Assembly (NCBI RefSeq): GCF_021608185.1
Contig: NZ_JAKIHN010000001.1
Coordinates: 372,001 to 436,000, forward strand
Reading direction: 5' to 3'
DNA length: 64,000 nucleotides
DNA from: Flavobacterium anseongense
GTDB lineage: Bacteria > Bacteroidota > Bacteroidia > Flavobacteriales > Flavobacteriaceae
This document shows, piece after piece, positions 39,899 through 48,037 of this stretch (position 1 is its first letter; each line of letters opens with the position of its first letter). Made by a program: the position numbers and the translations under genes. Below the pieces are notes generated by a model, which searched no databases, was not told where the DNA came from, and worked only from the letters and a program-made list of their open reading frames with translations.

Positions 39899-42599
39899 AA
39901 TTTCAGTGCAGATTAACCCTTCAAAAATAGTTCTATTCATTTTATTATTTGGAACTGTTTTTAAATTACAAGCTCAAGACAGAATTCCATTCGACCAAGG
40001 CAGAAAATATATTTTAGCGAACGTAAAAGTTAACGGCAAAATTAGTTACAACGAACAAACGGTTGTGACTTTTGCCGGTTTAGAAAAAGGACAACAACTT
40101 ACAGTTCCGGGAGAAGAATTGAGTAATGCCATAAAAAAACTGGGGAAACTTGGTCTTTTTAGCGATATTGATTTTTATGTAAACAAGGTAGAAGCAGACA
40201 GCATATGGTTAGACTTGGATATTGTCGAGCTTCCTAAACTTAGTGAAGCTAAAATTCAAGGGGTTAAAAAATCAAAAGTAGAAGGACTTATCAAGGACAA
40301 TTCATTGACAAAAGGAAAAATTGTAAATGAAAACCTGATTACGACTACTAAAAATTACATCGAAAACAAATATAAAAAAGACGGTTACTTTAACACCAAA
40401 GTTTACATAAAAACTATTCCCGATACAACCGAAGGAAATAACGTTAAAATGCTTGTCAATATCGACAAAGGCGATAAGCTGAAAATTTCCAAAATAACCT
40501 TCGAAGGCAATGAAAAATTTTCCGATGCCAAATTGAGAGGAGCAATGAAAAACACGAAACAAATCAATCCGATTCGTATTTTCAAAGCATCAAAATATAT
40601 AAAAGACAAATACAAAGAAGACTTAACTTCTATCATTGACAAGTATAAAGAAAAAGGATATAGAGATGCACGAGTTACAAGTGATTCTGTATTCTTAAAC
40701 GCAAAAAAATCAAAGCTTGCCATCAATGTAAAAGTTGAAGAAGGCAGAAAATATCATTTTGGAAACATTAAATTCCTTGGAAATTCTGTTTATTCTGATC
40801 AAATGTTAGGAAGAGTTCTGGGAATCAAAAAAGGAGATACCTATAATGGTGTTTTGCTTGAAAAAAGAATTGCCGATAAATCAAAACCTGACGGAGATGA
40901 TCTTACCAACTTATACCAAAACAATGGTTATTTATTTTCAAATATTAACGCAGTCGAAGTAAAAACTGCCAATGACACTATTGATTTTGAAATTAGAGTT
41001 ACCGAAGGACCAATTGCATACTTTAACAATATCACAGTTGTTGGGAATGACAAAACAAATGACAGAGTAATCTACAGAGAACTAAGAACCCAACCGGGTC
41101 AAAAATACAGCAAAGAAGATTTGGTTAGAACAATTCGTGAGATTGGACAATTAGGATTTTTTGATCCTGAAGCAATTGACCCAAAATTCAAAAATGTTGA
41201 TCCTGCTGCCGGAACGGTTGATATTGAGTACAATGTTGTTGAAAAAGGATCCAGCCAAATTGAACTCCAAGGTGGTTATGGCGGTGGCGGATTCATTGGA
41301 ACTTTAGGATTGTCTTTTAATAATTTCTCGGCCAGAAATATGTTTAAAAAAGAAGCCTACAAACCGCTTCCAATGGGTGATGGACAAAAAGTTGCCTTGC
41401 GTTTACAGGCAAGTTCGTTTTTCCAAACCTATAGTTTATCGTTTTCTGAACCATGGCTTGGCGGGAAAAAACCAATTCAATTTTCAAGTTCATTGTCGCA
41501 TAGCAAACAATTCCTTTACTCAGGAAGATCAACTAACGTAGATAGAGACAAGAGTTTTAACATCACTTCCTTATCTGTCGGTATTGCAAAAAGATTAACT
41601 GTTCCGGATGATTTCTTTGTGTTTTCAAGTTCTGTGAGTTTTCAATATTATAATTTGAACAACTACAACACCGGATTGTTTACCTTCGGTGACGGTTCAT
41701 CAAGAAACTTAGCCTACACACTTGGTTTGAGCAGAAATAATAAAGGAGTCAACCCAATTTTCCCAACATCAGGTTCTGAATTTAGTCTTTCAGCAAAATT
41801 TACTTTACCATATTCATTATTTAATGGAATAAATTATTCCGATTTAGAAAATCAAAAAGATTATAAACTTACATACAGAGATGATGCCGGTATAAATACA
41901 GTTCCAACCAGCGACGGACGACAACCTGCTCAAGGCGATTATTTGCAGGAAACAACTCCTGGTTCGGGAATTTATCAAACGGTTGGTGATGATTACACAC
42001 TTGCATCCGCAGACAGATCAAAAGTTGATCAACAAAAATTTAACTGGCTCGAATATTACAAAATAAAGTTTAAAGCCGATTGGTACACAAGATTAGCAGG
42101 ATCACAATCAAAAGCTTTAGTATTGAGAGCTTTGGGAGAGTTTGGCTATTTAGGCGCTTACAATAGCGGTCGAGGATTAGTACCATTTGAAAGATTCTTT
42201 GTTGGTGGTGATGGACTGGCTAATTTTTCATTAGACGGAAGAGAAGTTGTTCAATTAAGAGGATATCCAAACCAATCATTATCTTCACAAGATGGCGCAA
42301 CGGTTTATAATAAATTCTCGTTAGAATTACGATATCCATTGACATTAAAAGCTGCTGCATCAATTTATGCGTTGACTTTCCTGGAAGCCGGATCATCTTA
42401 TGACACTTTCAAAGAATACAAACCATTTGTACTGCAACGTTCGGCCGGATTTGGTTTAAGAGTATTTATGCCAGCATTTGGATTGTTGGGAATTGACTTT
42501 GCACATGGCTTTGACGGTCTTCCTGGATTTAATGGTGCCTCTGGCACAACAAATCCGAATGGTTGGGAAACACATTTTATAATTGGTCAACAATTTTAA
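39882..42599 (+). CDS. bamA: Outer membrane protein assembly factor BamA
   Basis: The Omp85 protein inserts beta-barrel proteins into the outer membrane. About 905 residues: a signal peptide (KIVLFILLFGTVFKLQAQ), five POTRA-like repeats to about residue 460 (KISYNEQTVVTFAGLEKGQ, KISKITFEGNEKFSDAKLRG, YFNNITVVGNDKTNDRVIYR) and a barrel with GGYGGGGFIGTLGLSFNNF and the FFVGGDGLANFSLDGREVV region. No ATG lies near the signal peptide. GTG at 39882 (17 bases inside uppS) or GTG at 39906 are the best starts; the in-frame ATGs further upstream are deep within uppS. The ompH genes follow. Confidence 0.93.
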   Translation: MNKLNKISVQINPSKIVLFILLFGTVFKLQAQDRIPFDQGRKYILANVKVNGKISYNEQTVVTFAGLEKGQQLTVPGEELSNAIKKLGKLGLFSDIDFYVNKVEADSIWLDLDIVELPKLSEAKIQGVKKSKVEGLIKDNSLTKGKIVNENLITTTKNYIENKYKKDGYFNTKVYIKTIPDTTEGNNVKMLVNIDKGDKLKISKITFEGNEKFSDAKLRGAMKNTKQINPIRIFKASKYIKDKYKEDLTSIIDKYKEKGYRDARVTSDSVFLNAKKSKLAINVKVEEGRKYHFGNIKFLGNSVYSDQMLGRVLGIKKGDTYNGVLLEKRIADKSKPDGDDLTNLYQNNGYLFSNINAVEVKTANDTIDFEIRVTEGPIAYFNNITVVGNDKTNDRVIYRELRTQPGQKYSKEDLVRTIREIGQLGFFDPEAIDPKFKNVDPAAGTVDIEYNVVEKGSSQIELQGGYGGGGFIGTLGLSFNNFSARNMFKKEAYKPLPMGDGQKVALRLQASSFFQTYSLSFSEPWLGGKKPIQFSSSLSHSKQFLYSGRSTNVDRDKSFNITSLSVGIAKRLTVPDDFFVFSSSVSFQYYNLNNYNTGLFTFGDGSSRNLAYTLGLSRNNKGVNPIFPTSGSEFSLSAKFTLPYSLFNGINYSDLENQKDYKLTYRDDAGINTVPTSDGRQPAQGDYLQETTPGSGIYQTVGDDYTLASADRSKVDQQKFNWLEYYKIKFKADWYTRLAGSQSKALVLRALGEFGYLGAYNSGRGLVPFERFFVGGDGLANFSLDGREVVQLRGYPNQSLSSQDGATVYNKFSLELRYPLTLKAAASIYALTFLEAGSSYDTFKEYKPFVLQRSAGFGLRVFMPAFGLLGIDFAHGFDGLPGFNGASGTTNPNGWETHFIIGQQF

Positions 42600-42600
42600 T

Positions 42601-42608
42601 TATATTTG
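42601..42608 (+). promoter_or_regulatory. Promoter core TAnnTTTG for the ompH pair
   Basis: TATATTTG begins directly after the bamA stop and ends 28 bases before the first ompH ATG, giving the chaperone genes a promoter of their own. Confidence 0.5.
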
Positions 42609-42636
42609 GTACAATATTTCTAAATCAAAATTAAGA

Positions 42637-43638
42637 ATGAAAAAATATCTTTTACTGTTAATCCTGGCTTTATCTGCTGTATATCAGACTAATGCACAAT
42701 CTAAAGGTGTTAAAATTGGCTATATAGACATGGAATATATTCTGCAAAATGTCCCTGATTATAGCGAAGCAAAAAGTCAGTTAGAGCAAAAAGCACAAAA
42801 ATGGAAACAAGATATTGAAGCCAAAAAAATTGAAATTGCTAAATTAAAAGATGCTTTAAAAACAGAAAGAGCATTATTAACCAAAGAGTTAATAGACGAA
42901 CGTGAAGAAGAAATAAAATTTCAGGAAACCGAACTTTTAGACTTTCAACAAAAAAAGTTTGGCCCAAATGGCGATTTAATTACACAAAAAGCTGTCTTAG
43001 TAAAACCAATTCAAGATCAGGTTTTTACTGCCGTTCAGGATATTGCCGAAGCTAAAAAATTTGACTTTGTTTTTGATAAAGCTTCCGATTTAACAATGCT
43101 TTTTGCTGCAAAAAGATATGACATAAGCGATCAGGTTATACGAGTTATTACCAGAGCCGAGAAAAGAGAACAAATGTCTGCAAAACAAGTTAAGCAACAA
43201 GAAGCCAAAGAAGCTCTTGAAGATGCAGCTCTTGATGCCAATCCAGCATTGGAAGCTCGTAAAAAAGCTTTAGAAGACAAAAAGAAAGCAAGAGAACAAT
43301 TGGTAGCTGATAGAAAACTGGCTGCCGAAACTAAAAAAGCCGAGCAAGCAGCAAAGAGAGCTGAATTGTTAGAAGCCAAGAACGCTAAAAAAACTGGCAC
43401 GGTTCCTGCTAAGGACAAAACCAATGATGACAAAGCAACATCAACGCCTACTGAAGAAGCAAACAAAACAACTGATTCAACAGCCTTAGATCCAAAAGCC
43501 GTCAAAGCTGCCGAAAGAGCAAAACTGATAGCCGAAAGAAAAAAAGCCTTAGAAGACAAAAAGAAAAAAATTCTCGAAGATAGAGAAGCTGCAAAAAAAG
43601 CAAAAGAAGACGCAAAGAATAAACCAAAAACAGAATAA
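42637..43638 (+). CDS. OmpH/Skp-family periplasmic chaperone with long charged C-terminal extension
   Basis: A 333-residue protein. Signal peptide MKKYLLLLILALSAVYQTNA is followed by an OmpH domain (GYIDMEYILQNVPDYSEAKS, then long helices, then KFDFVFDKASDLTMLFA, ending about residue 175). The last 150 residues are Lys/Ala/Glu-rich, with two related RKKALEDKKK segments and a Thr-rich linker, and are probably a coiled coil or disordered. Skp-type chaperones hold unfolded outer-membrane proteins for BamA. The extension is much longer than in the neighbour at 43668. Confidence 0.87.
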   Translation: MKKYLLLLILALSAVYQTNAQSKGVKIGYIDMEYILQNVPDYSEAKSQLEQKAQKWKQDIEAKKIEIAKLKDALKTERALLTKELIDEREEEIKFQETELLDFQQKKFGPNGDLITQKAVLVKPIQDQVFTAVQDIAEAKKFDFVFDKASDLTMLFAAKRYDISDQVIRVITRAEKREQMSAKQVKQQEAKEALEDAALDANPALEARKKALEDKKKAREQLVADRKLAAETKKAEQAAKRAELLEAKNAKKTGTVPAKDKTNDDKATSTPTEEANKTTDSTALDPKAVKAAERAKLIAERKKALEDKKKKILEDREAAKKAKEDAKNKPKTE

Positions 43639-43667
43639 ATAATAAATATTAATTAATACTTTTTAAA

Positions 43668-44168
43668 ATGAAACGATTGAAATCATTATTACTAGCTACA
43701 GTGTTGTGTTTAGGAGCAAGCTTTACAATGAATGCACAAGCTAAAGTTGCACACGTAGATGTAAATGAACTAATTTCTAAAATGCCGGCGATGCTTGATG
43801 CTCAAAAACAATTAGAAAAATTGAGTGGTACTTACGATGCTGAATACAAAACAATGGCAGAAGAATACCAAAACAAAATTAAAAAATACGACCAGGAAGC
43901 TGCAACTGTTGGAGATGCCGTTAATGCAACACGCCAAACAGAAGTACAAGACTTAGTAAAACGTATTACGGATTACAGAGATAATGCTCAAAAAGAATTG
44001 CAAAAGAAAGAAGCAGATATGGTAAAACCATTAATGGATAAAATCAAAGCTTCAATCATTAAAGTTGGTAAAGCAAAAGGATACCAATATGTTTTAAACC
44101 TTGCTGATTTACTTTTAGCTGATGGCCCGGATTTAACAGCTGACGTTAAAAAAGATTTAGGATTTTAA
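43668..44168 (+). CDS. OmpH/Skp-family periplasmic chaperone
   Basis: A 166-residue protein of normal Skp length. Signal peptide MKRLKSLLLATVLCLGASFTMNAQ precedes AKVAHVDVNELISKMPAMLD, a helical tentacle (about 50-130) and KGYQYVLNLADLLLADG. It lies 29 bases after the longer paralogue, and both follow bamA, their likely client acceptor. A strong terminator ends the block. Confidence 0.92.
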   Translation: MKRLKSLLLATVLCLGASFTMNAQAKVAHVDVNELISKMPAMLDAQKQLEKLSGTYDAEYKTMAEEYQNKIKKYDQEAATVGDAVNATRQTEVQDLVKRITDYRDNAQKELQKKEADMVKPLMDKIKASIIKVGKAKGYQYVLNLADLLLADGPDLTADVKKDLGF

Positions 44169-44188
44169 TTTTAAATCATAATACTATC

Positions 44189-44221
44189 AAAAACTGCTCA
44201 ATTAATTGAGCAGTTTTTTTT
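44189..44221 (+). terminator. Rho-independent terminator of the bamA-ompH block
   Basis: AAAAACTGCTCAATT is directly mirrored by AATTGAGCAGTTTTT and followed by a T tract that runs into the murI promoter. Confidence 0.9.
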
Positions 44222-44229
44222 TACTTTTG
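44222..44229 (+). promoter_or_regulatory. Promoter core TAnnTTTG for murI
   Basis: TACTTTTG lies five bases before the murI ATG, so the transcript is probably leaderless. It abuts the T tract of the preceding terminator. Confidence 0.55.
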
Positions 44230-44234
44230 TTTAC

Positions 44235-45014
44235 ATGGAAAACAATAATCCTATAGGCCTTTTCGATTCCGGAATTGGAGGAACATCCATTTGGACAGCA
44301 ATTCACAATTTGCTTCCAAACGAAGACACCATATATCTTGCAGATAGTAAAAATGCCCCTTACGGACAAAAATCTAAAGAAGAAATCATCGCGCTTAGCA
44401 TCAAGAACACCGAGTTTCTTCTGAATCAAAATGCCAAAATAATAGTTGTCGCTTGCAATACAGCAACAACCAATGCTATTAAAGAATTGCGCGCAAAATA
44501 TGATGTCCCTTTCATTGGCATCGAACCCGCCATAAAACCGGCAGCTCTAAACTCCCAAAGTCATACCATCGGAATTTTAGCCACTCAGGGAACTTTAAAC
44601 AGCGAGTTGTTTCACCAAACTGCCGAGAAATTCCATGACACCAAAATTATCGAACAAATAGGTCACGGTTTAGTTCCGCTAATTGAAAACGGAGAAATGA
44701 ATTCGCCCGAAATGAATAAATTGCTTCATATCTATTTAGAACCTATGATTGCGGCCAACATTGATTATCTCGTGTTGGGCTGCAGCCATTATCCCTATCT
44801 GATTCCACAGATACAAAAAATACTTCCAAAAGAAATTAAAATCATCGATTCCGGAGAAGCTGTAGCACGTCAGACAAAAAATGTGCTATCGGAAAGAAAC
44901 GGGTTAAACAATGAAAAGAATATTGCAAAAGCCGTTTTCTATTCTAATTCAAATCCAAAAGTGTTGAAGGATATCCTCAATAATAAATATGAGGTAATTG
45001 TTAAAGATTTTTAG
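44235..45014 (+). CDS. murI: Glutamate racemase MurI
   Basis: The cytoplasmic, cofactor-independent enzyme makes D-glutamate for peptidoglycan. The 259-residue protein has both catalytic cysteines: Cys74 in VVACNTATTNAI and Cys183 in VLGCSHYPYLIP. The N-terminal GLFDSGIGGTSIW substrate loop is present. It follows the outer-membrane block but has its own promoter core. The downstream gap carries REP copy C and a short palindrome, and the next gene is convergent. Confidence 0.95.
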   Translation: MENNNPIGLFDSGIGGTSIWTAIHNLLPNEDTIYLADSKNAPYGQKSKEEIIALSIKNTEFLLNQNAKIIVVACNTATTNAIKELRAKYDVPFIGIEPAIKPAALNSQSHTIGILATQGTLNSELFHQTAEKFHDTKIIEQIGHGLVPLIENGEMNSPEMNKLLHIYLEPMIAANIDYLVLGCSHYPYLIPQIQKILPKEIKIIDSGEAVARQTKNVLSERNGLNNEKNIAKAVFYSNSNPKVLKDILNNKYEVIVKDF

Positions 45015-45044
45015 GAGCACATCAATAGCTTTTTCAAGATATTT

Positions 45045-45092
45045 GGCTCCCGCTGTCCGCGCTACATGGTAGCTCGCTCCCATCGGGGCTAG
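45045..45092 (-). repeat. REP-like element, copy C
   Basis: Read on the minus strand it runs from TAGCCCCGATGGGAGCG to AGCGGGAGCC, enclosing a short hairpin (GCTAC-CAT-GTAGC). Inverted relative to copies A and B. A separate 8-bp palindrome, GACTGCCA-C-TGGCAGTC, lies 40 bases further at about 45132-45148. Confidence 0.72.
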
Positions 45093-45162
45093 ATAGACGT
45101 TTAGTTTTGTTCAGGAAGTTAAAAAAAATACCTGACTGCCACTGGCAGTCCTCCTTTTAATT

Positions 45163-45678
45163 TCAAACGTCTTTAAACCAACTAGAGTACATCACGTAGT
45201 TATTCGAAATACGTTCTATTTCACCGGCAAAATCAGATTGGTCAATGTCTTTTACTTTCTTAGCTGGAACACCTGCCCAAATTGTCCCCGATTCAACCAC
45301 AGTGTTTTGAGTAACCACTGCTCCGGCTGCAACAATAGAATTGCTTTCTATTACACAATTATCCATCACAATAGCTCCCATTCCTATTAATACATTATCA
45401 TGAACTTTGCATCCGTGAACAATAGCATTATGACCAATAGAAACATTATTCCCAATTTCAGTTGGATGCTTTTGATAGGTACAATGAATAATGGCTCCAT
45501 CCTGAATGTTGACCTTATCTCCTATTTTTATATAATGAACATCGCCACGAACAACCGCATTGAACCAAACACTGCAGGATTTTCCCAAAACAACATCGCC
45601 AACAATGGTTGCATTTTCAGCAACAAAACAATCGTCGGGAATTTGAGGACTTTTACCGTTTACAGCTTTAAGTATCAT
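45163..45678 (-). CDS. Gamma-class carbonic anhydrase-like protein
   Basis: A 171-residue left-handed beta-helix trimer protein. The three metal histidines of the gamma class are in place: His65 (IIHCTY), His83 and His88 (SIGHNAIVHGC), with the standard spacing of 18 and 5. Hexapeptide repeats (ATIVGDVVLGKSCSV, VLIGMGAIVMD) run through the chain. Members hydrate CO2 or are inactive homologues such as YrdA and PaaY; activity here is not proven. It converges on murI. Confidence 0.9.
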   Translation of the reverse strand: MILKAVNGKSPQIPDDCFVAENATIVGDVVLGKSCSVWFNAVVRGDVHYIKIGDKVNIQDGAIIHCTYQKHPTEIGNNVSIGHNAIVHGCKVHDNVLIGMGAIVMDNCVIESNSIVAAGAVVTQNTVVESGTIWAGVPAKKVKDIDQSDFAGEIERISNNYVMYSSWFKDV

Positions 45679-45683
45679 GGTTA

Positions 45684-45722
45684 AAAAAATTGTCCCGTCT
45701 GGTTTTCTAACGAGACGGGACA
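45684..45722 (-). terminator. Terminator of the PorP/SprF gene
   Basis: TGTCCCGTCT (45691-45700) pairs with AGACGGGACA (45713-45722). On the minus strand it is followed by a T tract (45684-45690). Confidence 0.85.
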
Positions 45723-45732
45723 GTTATTTGTA

Positions 45733-46731
45733 TTAATTAATTGCAGGACAATTACAGTGATATTTCTCCGGTTTGCAGAATAAATTAAGTCCTAAAGTTA
45801 ATTGGTGAAATCCACCTGCATCAAATTTAACATCGCCCATTAAATGTGAGTAAGTATATGAAAACACATAATTCTTAAAATTAACTCCAATAATTGGTGT
45901 TACATATTGCAACTTTTGATCAGCTACACTATTTCCTTGAACATACTGTGCACCATCAAGACTTCTTCTGTATGATAATCCACCCCACAATCTCCCAAAA
46001 TCTAAGTCTTTATAGGCTTTAATGTTAAAATCTACCGTTTTCTCTTGAGTTAATGTAACCAGTTGAAACATAAAAGAAGGTTCCCATAAAATCTGTTCCG
46101 CATCACCAAAAGTATAGCCAGCATTCAAAATAAATCTTCTCAAATTTACAGGCTCACTATCTGTGTATAACTTTCTGTCACTCGCCAATGCATTTTTAAC
46201 TGTTGCATGAACATAGAAATCAAGAAAATTATAAGACGCTCCAATATCAACATTAAAATAAGTTGACTTCTGAATTGAACCAAAAATCAAAGGATCAAAA
46301 GAAGGATTGTTTTGATAAAATGTTGTTTCATCCAAATTACTCTGAATAAAACCGGCACTCATACCAAATGAAAGTTGGTTCAAATCAATATTGTCACGTG
46401 AAAACATAATATGGTGAGCATAAGTCAATTTCATCCCTGTTTGTGAGTGATAACCGTTTTTATCGTTAAAAACAATAATTCCACCTCCTGATCTTTCCCC
46501 TAAAGCACCATTGAAACTTAATGTTTGCAATGCCGGCGCATCTTTTTGTCCCAACCATTGTTGTCTTGCTGTTAGTCTTAATTTTGCGCAATTTGCAGCT
46601 CCGGCCATCGAAGGATGAAGCAAATAGTAATTGTCAGATAAATAATCCGAGTACACCGGCAATCCTTCCTGTGAATGTGCAAATTGTGCTACTACTAGTA
46701 GTGCTAATAAATAAATCTTTCTAAAATTCAT
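45733..46731 (-). CDS. PorP/SprF family type IX secretion-linked membrane protein
   Basis: A 332-residue outer-membrane protein with signal peptide MNFRKIYLLALLVVAQFAHSQ. The start of the mature part, GLPVYSDYLSDNYYLLHPSM, followed by ARQQWLGQKDAPALQTLSFN and a beta-barrel pattern, is the PorP/SprF signature. SprF-like proteins help particular T9SS cargo with type B sorting domains reach the surface. The large cargo gene that usually neighbours such a protein is absent here. It has its own promoter core 137 bases upstream and a terminator. Confidence 0.9.
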   Translation of the reverse strand: MNFRKIYLLALLVVAQFAHSQEGLPVYSDYLSDNYYLLHPSMAGAANCAKLRLTARQQWLGQKDAPALQTLSFNGALGERSGGGIIVFNDKNGYHSQTGMKLTYAHHIMFSRDNIDLNQLSFGMSAGFIQSNLDETTFYQNNPSFDPLIFGSIQKSTYFNVDIGASYNFLDFYVHATVKNALASDRKLYTDSEPVNLRRFILNAGYTFGDAEQILWEPSFMFQLVTLTQEKTVDFNIKAYKDLDFGRLWGGLSYRRSLDGAQYVQGNSVADQKLQYVTPIIGVNFKNYVFSYTYSHLMGDVKFDAGGFHQLTLGLNLFCKPEKYHCNCPAIN

Positions 46732-46867
46732 TGTAACTATATTTATTAATAAGAAATGGGCTTTAAAATGTTGTGTTGCAATATTTTATATATGCTTAAT
46801 GTTAAACCAATTCATCCCTTTTTACTGCTTTTTCAACTGATTTGGCTTCTTAATTTAACACGGCGCT

Positions 46868-46875
46868 CAAATATA
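46868..46875 (-). promoter_or_regulatory. Promoter core TAnnTTTG for the PorP/SprF gene
   Basis: The minus strand reads TATATTTG. It is the only exact core upstream of 46731, but its distance of 136 bases is long. Confidence 0.4.
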
Positions 46876-47047
46876 TAAATTTTTGTAATAAGTTTTCTAT
46901 CTAATTTAACAATATTCAAATATCCTTGCTCCCTTTTTCTAATCGGAAAGAAATAATAGACAATGGCTCTCCATTCCTAATATCCCACAATATGTTAATT
47001 AATTGTTTAATTGTCCAAATATAGCCATTCACAGAAAATAACTTTGT

Positions 47048-47055
47048 TAAATTTG
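47048..47055 (+). promoter_or_regulatory. Promoter core TAnnTTTG for the Nfu-type gene
   Basis: TAAATTTG ends 20 bases before the ATG at 47076. Confidence 0.6.
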
Positions 47056-47075
47056 CATAAAAAAATACTTTCACC

Positions 47076-47972
47076 ATGAAAATCAGCATAAAAGAAACTC
47101 AAAACCCAACCATACTAAAATTTGAATTCCCCGAATTTATAACTCAAAATGAGAACTTTGAGTTCAAAAATATCGACGAAGCCAAAAATTCTCCTTTAGC
47201 ACAACAACTGTTTTACCTTCCTTTTGTGAAAACGGTTTACATCTCAGGAAATTTTATCGCCATCGAAAGATACAGCATTGTTGAATGGTCTGACGTTCAA
47301 GATGATGTTGCAGAACAAATTGAAAATTTTGTCAATAACGGTGGCGTGATTGTTTTGCCAAATGATAATCCAATCAAAAAACAACCTATAACTGTTTATG
47401 GCGAAACCACGCCAAATCCGGCTTCACTGAAATTTGTAGTCAATAAAGCGCTAACCAAAACAGCAGCCGAATTCAAAAATATAGACGAAGCCAAACCATC
47501 GCCATTAGCACAGGAATTGTTCAAATTCCATTTTGTGAAAGAAATTTTCATTGCCGAAAATTATATCTCTGTCACCAAATACGAAAGCATTTCGTGGGAC
47601 GAAATCACAATGGAACTACGCACATTCATAAAACAATTTATCGAAAATGGCGGAACTGTAATCGATGAAAGTCAAATTATAAACACCGAAAAACAGGAAA
47701 AACAACAAATTAAAAATTTCGATAATCTCGATACTACCTCACAACAAATCATCAACATACTCGAAGAATACGTAAAACCTGCCGTTGCTGCCGACGGTGG
47801 AAATATCCTTTTTGATTCGTATGATGAAACCGAAAAACGTGTAAAAGTAGTACTTCAGGGCGCCTGCAACGGTTGTCCATCTTCTACATTTACGTTAAAA
47901 AGTGGAATAGAGAACATGCTGAAAGACATGCTCAACGATAAAGACATTGTGGTTGAAGCCTTAAACGGATAA
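47076..47972 (+). CDS. Nfu/NifU-type iron-sulfur scaffold protein with duplicated N domain
   Basis: A 298-residue protein. Two Nfu N-terminal domains lie in tandem: residues 1-95 (NPTILKFEFPEF, FKNIDEAKNSPLAQQLFYLP) and 105-195 (NPASLKFVVNKA, FKNIDEAKPSPLAQELFKFH). A C-terminal NifU domain (about 222-295) has the cluster-binding Cys264 and Cys267 in GACNGCPSSTFTL. Nfu proteins carry Fe-S clusters to target enzymes. The N domain duplication is unusual compared with the usual single copy. It is transcribed alone and ends at a terminator. Confidence 0.92.
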   Translation: MKISIKETQNPTILKFEFPEFITQNENFEFKNIDEAKNSPLAQQLFYLPFVKTVYISGNFIAIERYSIVEWSDVQDDVAEQIENFVNNGGVIVLPNDNPIKKQPITVYGETTPNPASLKFVVNKALTKTAAEFKNIDEAKPSPLAQELFKFHFVKEIFIAENYISVTKYESISWDEITMELRTFIKQFIENGGTVIDESQIINTEKQEKQQIKNFDNLDTTSQQIINILEEYVKPAVAADGGNILFDSYDETEKRVKVVLQGACNGCPSSTFTLKSGIENMLKDMLNDKDIVVEALNG

Positions 47973-48001
47973 TCGTTATTCAAAATAAAAAAACTAACTT
48001 T

Positions 48002-48028
48002 AAGCGTCCAATTTTGGGCGCTTTTTTA
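48002..48028 (+). terminator. Terminator of the Nfu-type gene
   Basis: AAGCGTCC pairs with GGGCGCTT (one T-G pair) around a 6-nt loop and runs into a T tract. Confidence 0.8.
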
Positions 48029-48037
48029 ATGTAAAAA

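Larger units (their letters stand above)
46732..47075. other. 344-base intergenic region between divergent genes
   Basis: AT-rich spacer between the PorP/SprF and Nfu-type genes. It holds a minus-strand promoter core at 46868-46875, implying a leader of about 130 nt for the PorP gene, and a plus-strand core at 47048-47055. No open frame, RNA gene or clear repeat is seen in the rest. Confidence 0.6.

Noticed and set aside
43131..43559. Long minus-strand open frame of 142 codons opposite ompH
   Set aside because: It is a shadow of the Lys/Ala-rich ompH tail, giving a Ser/Ala/Leu-only translation with no motif.
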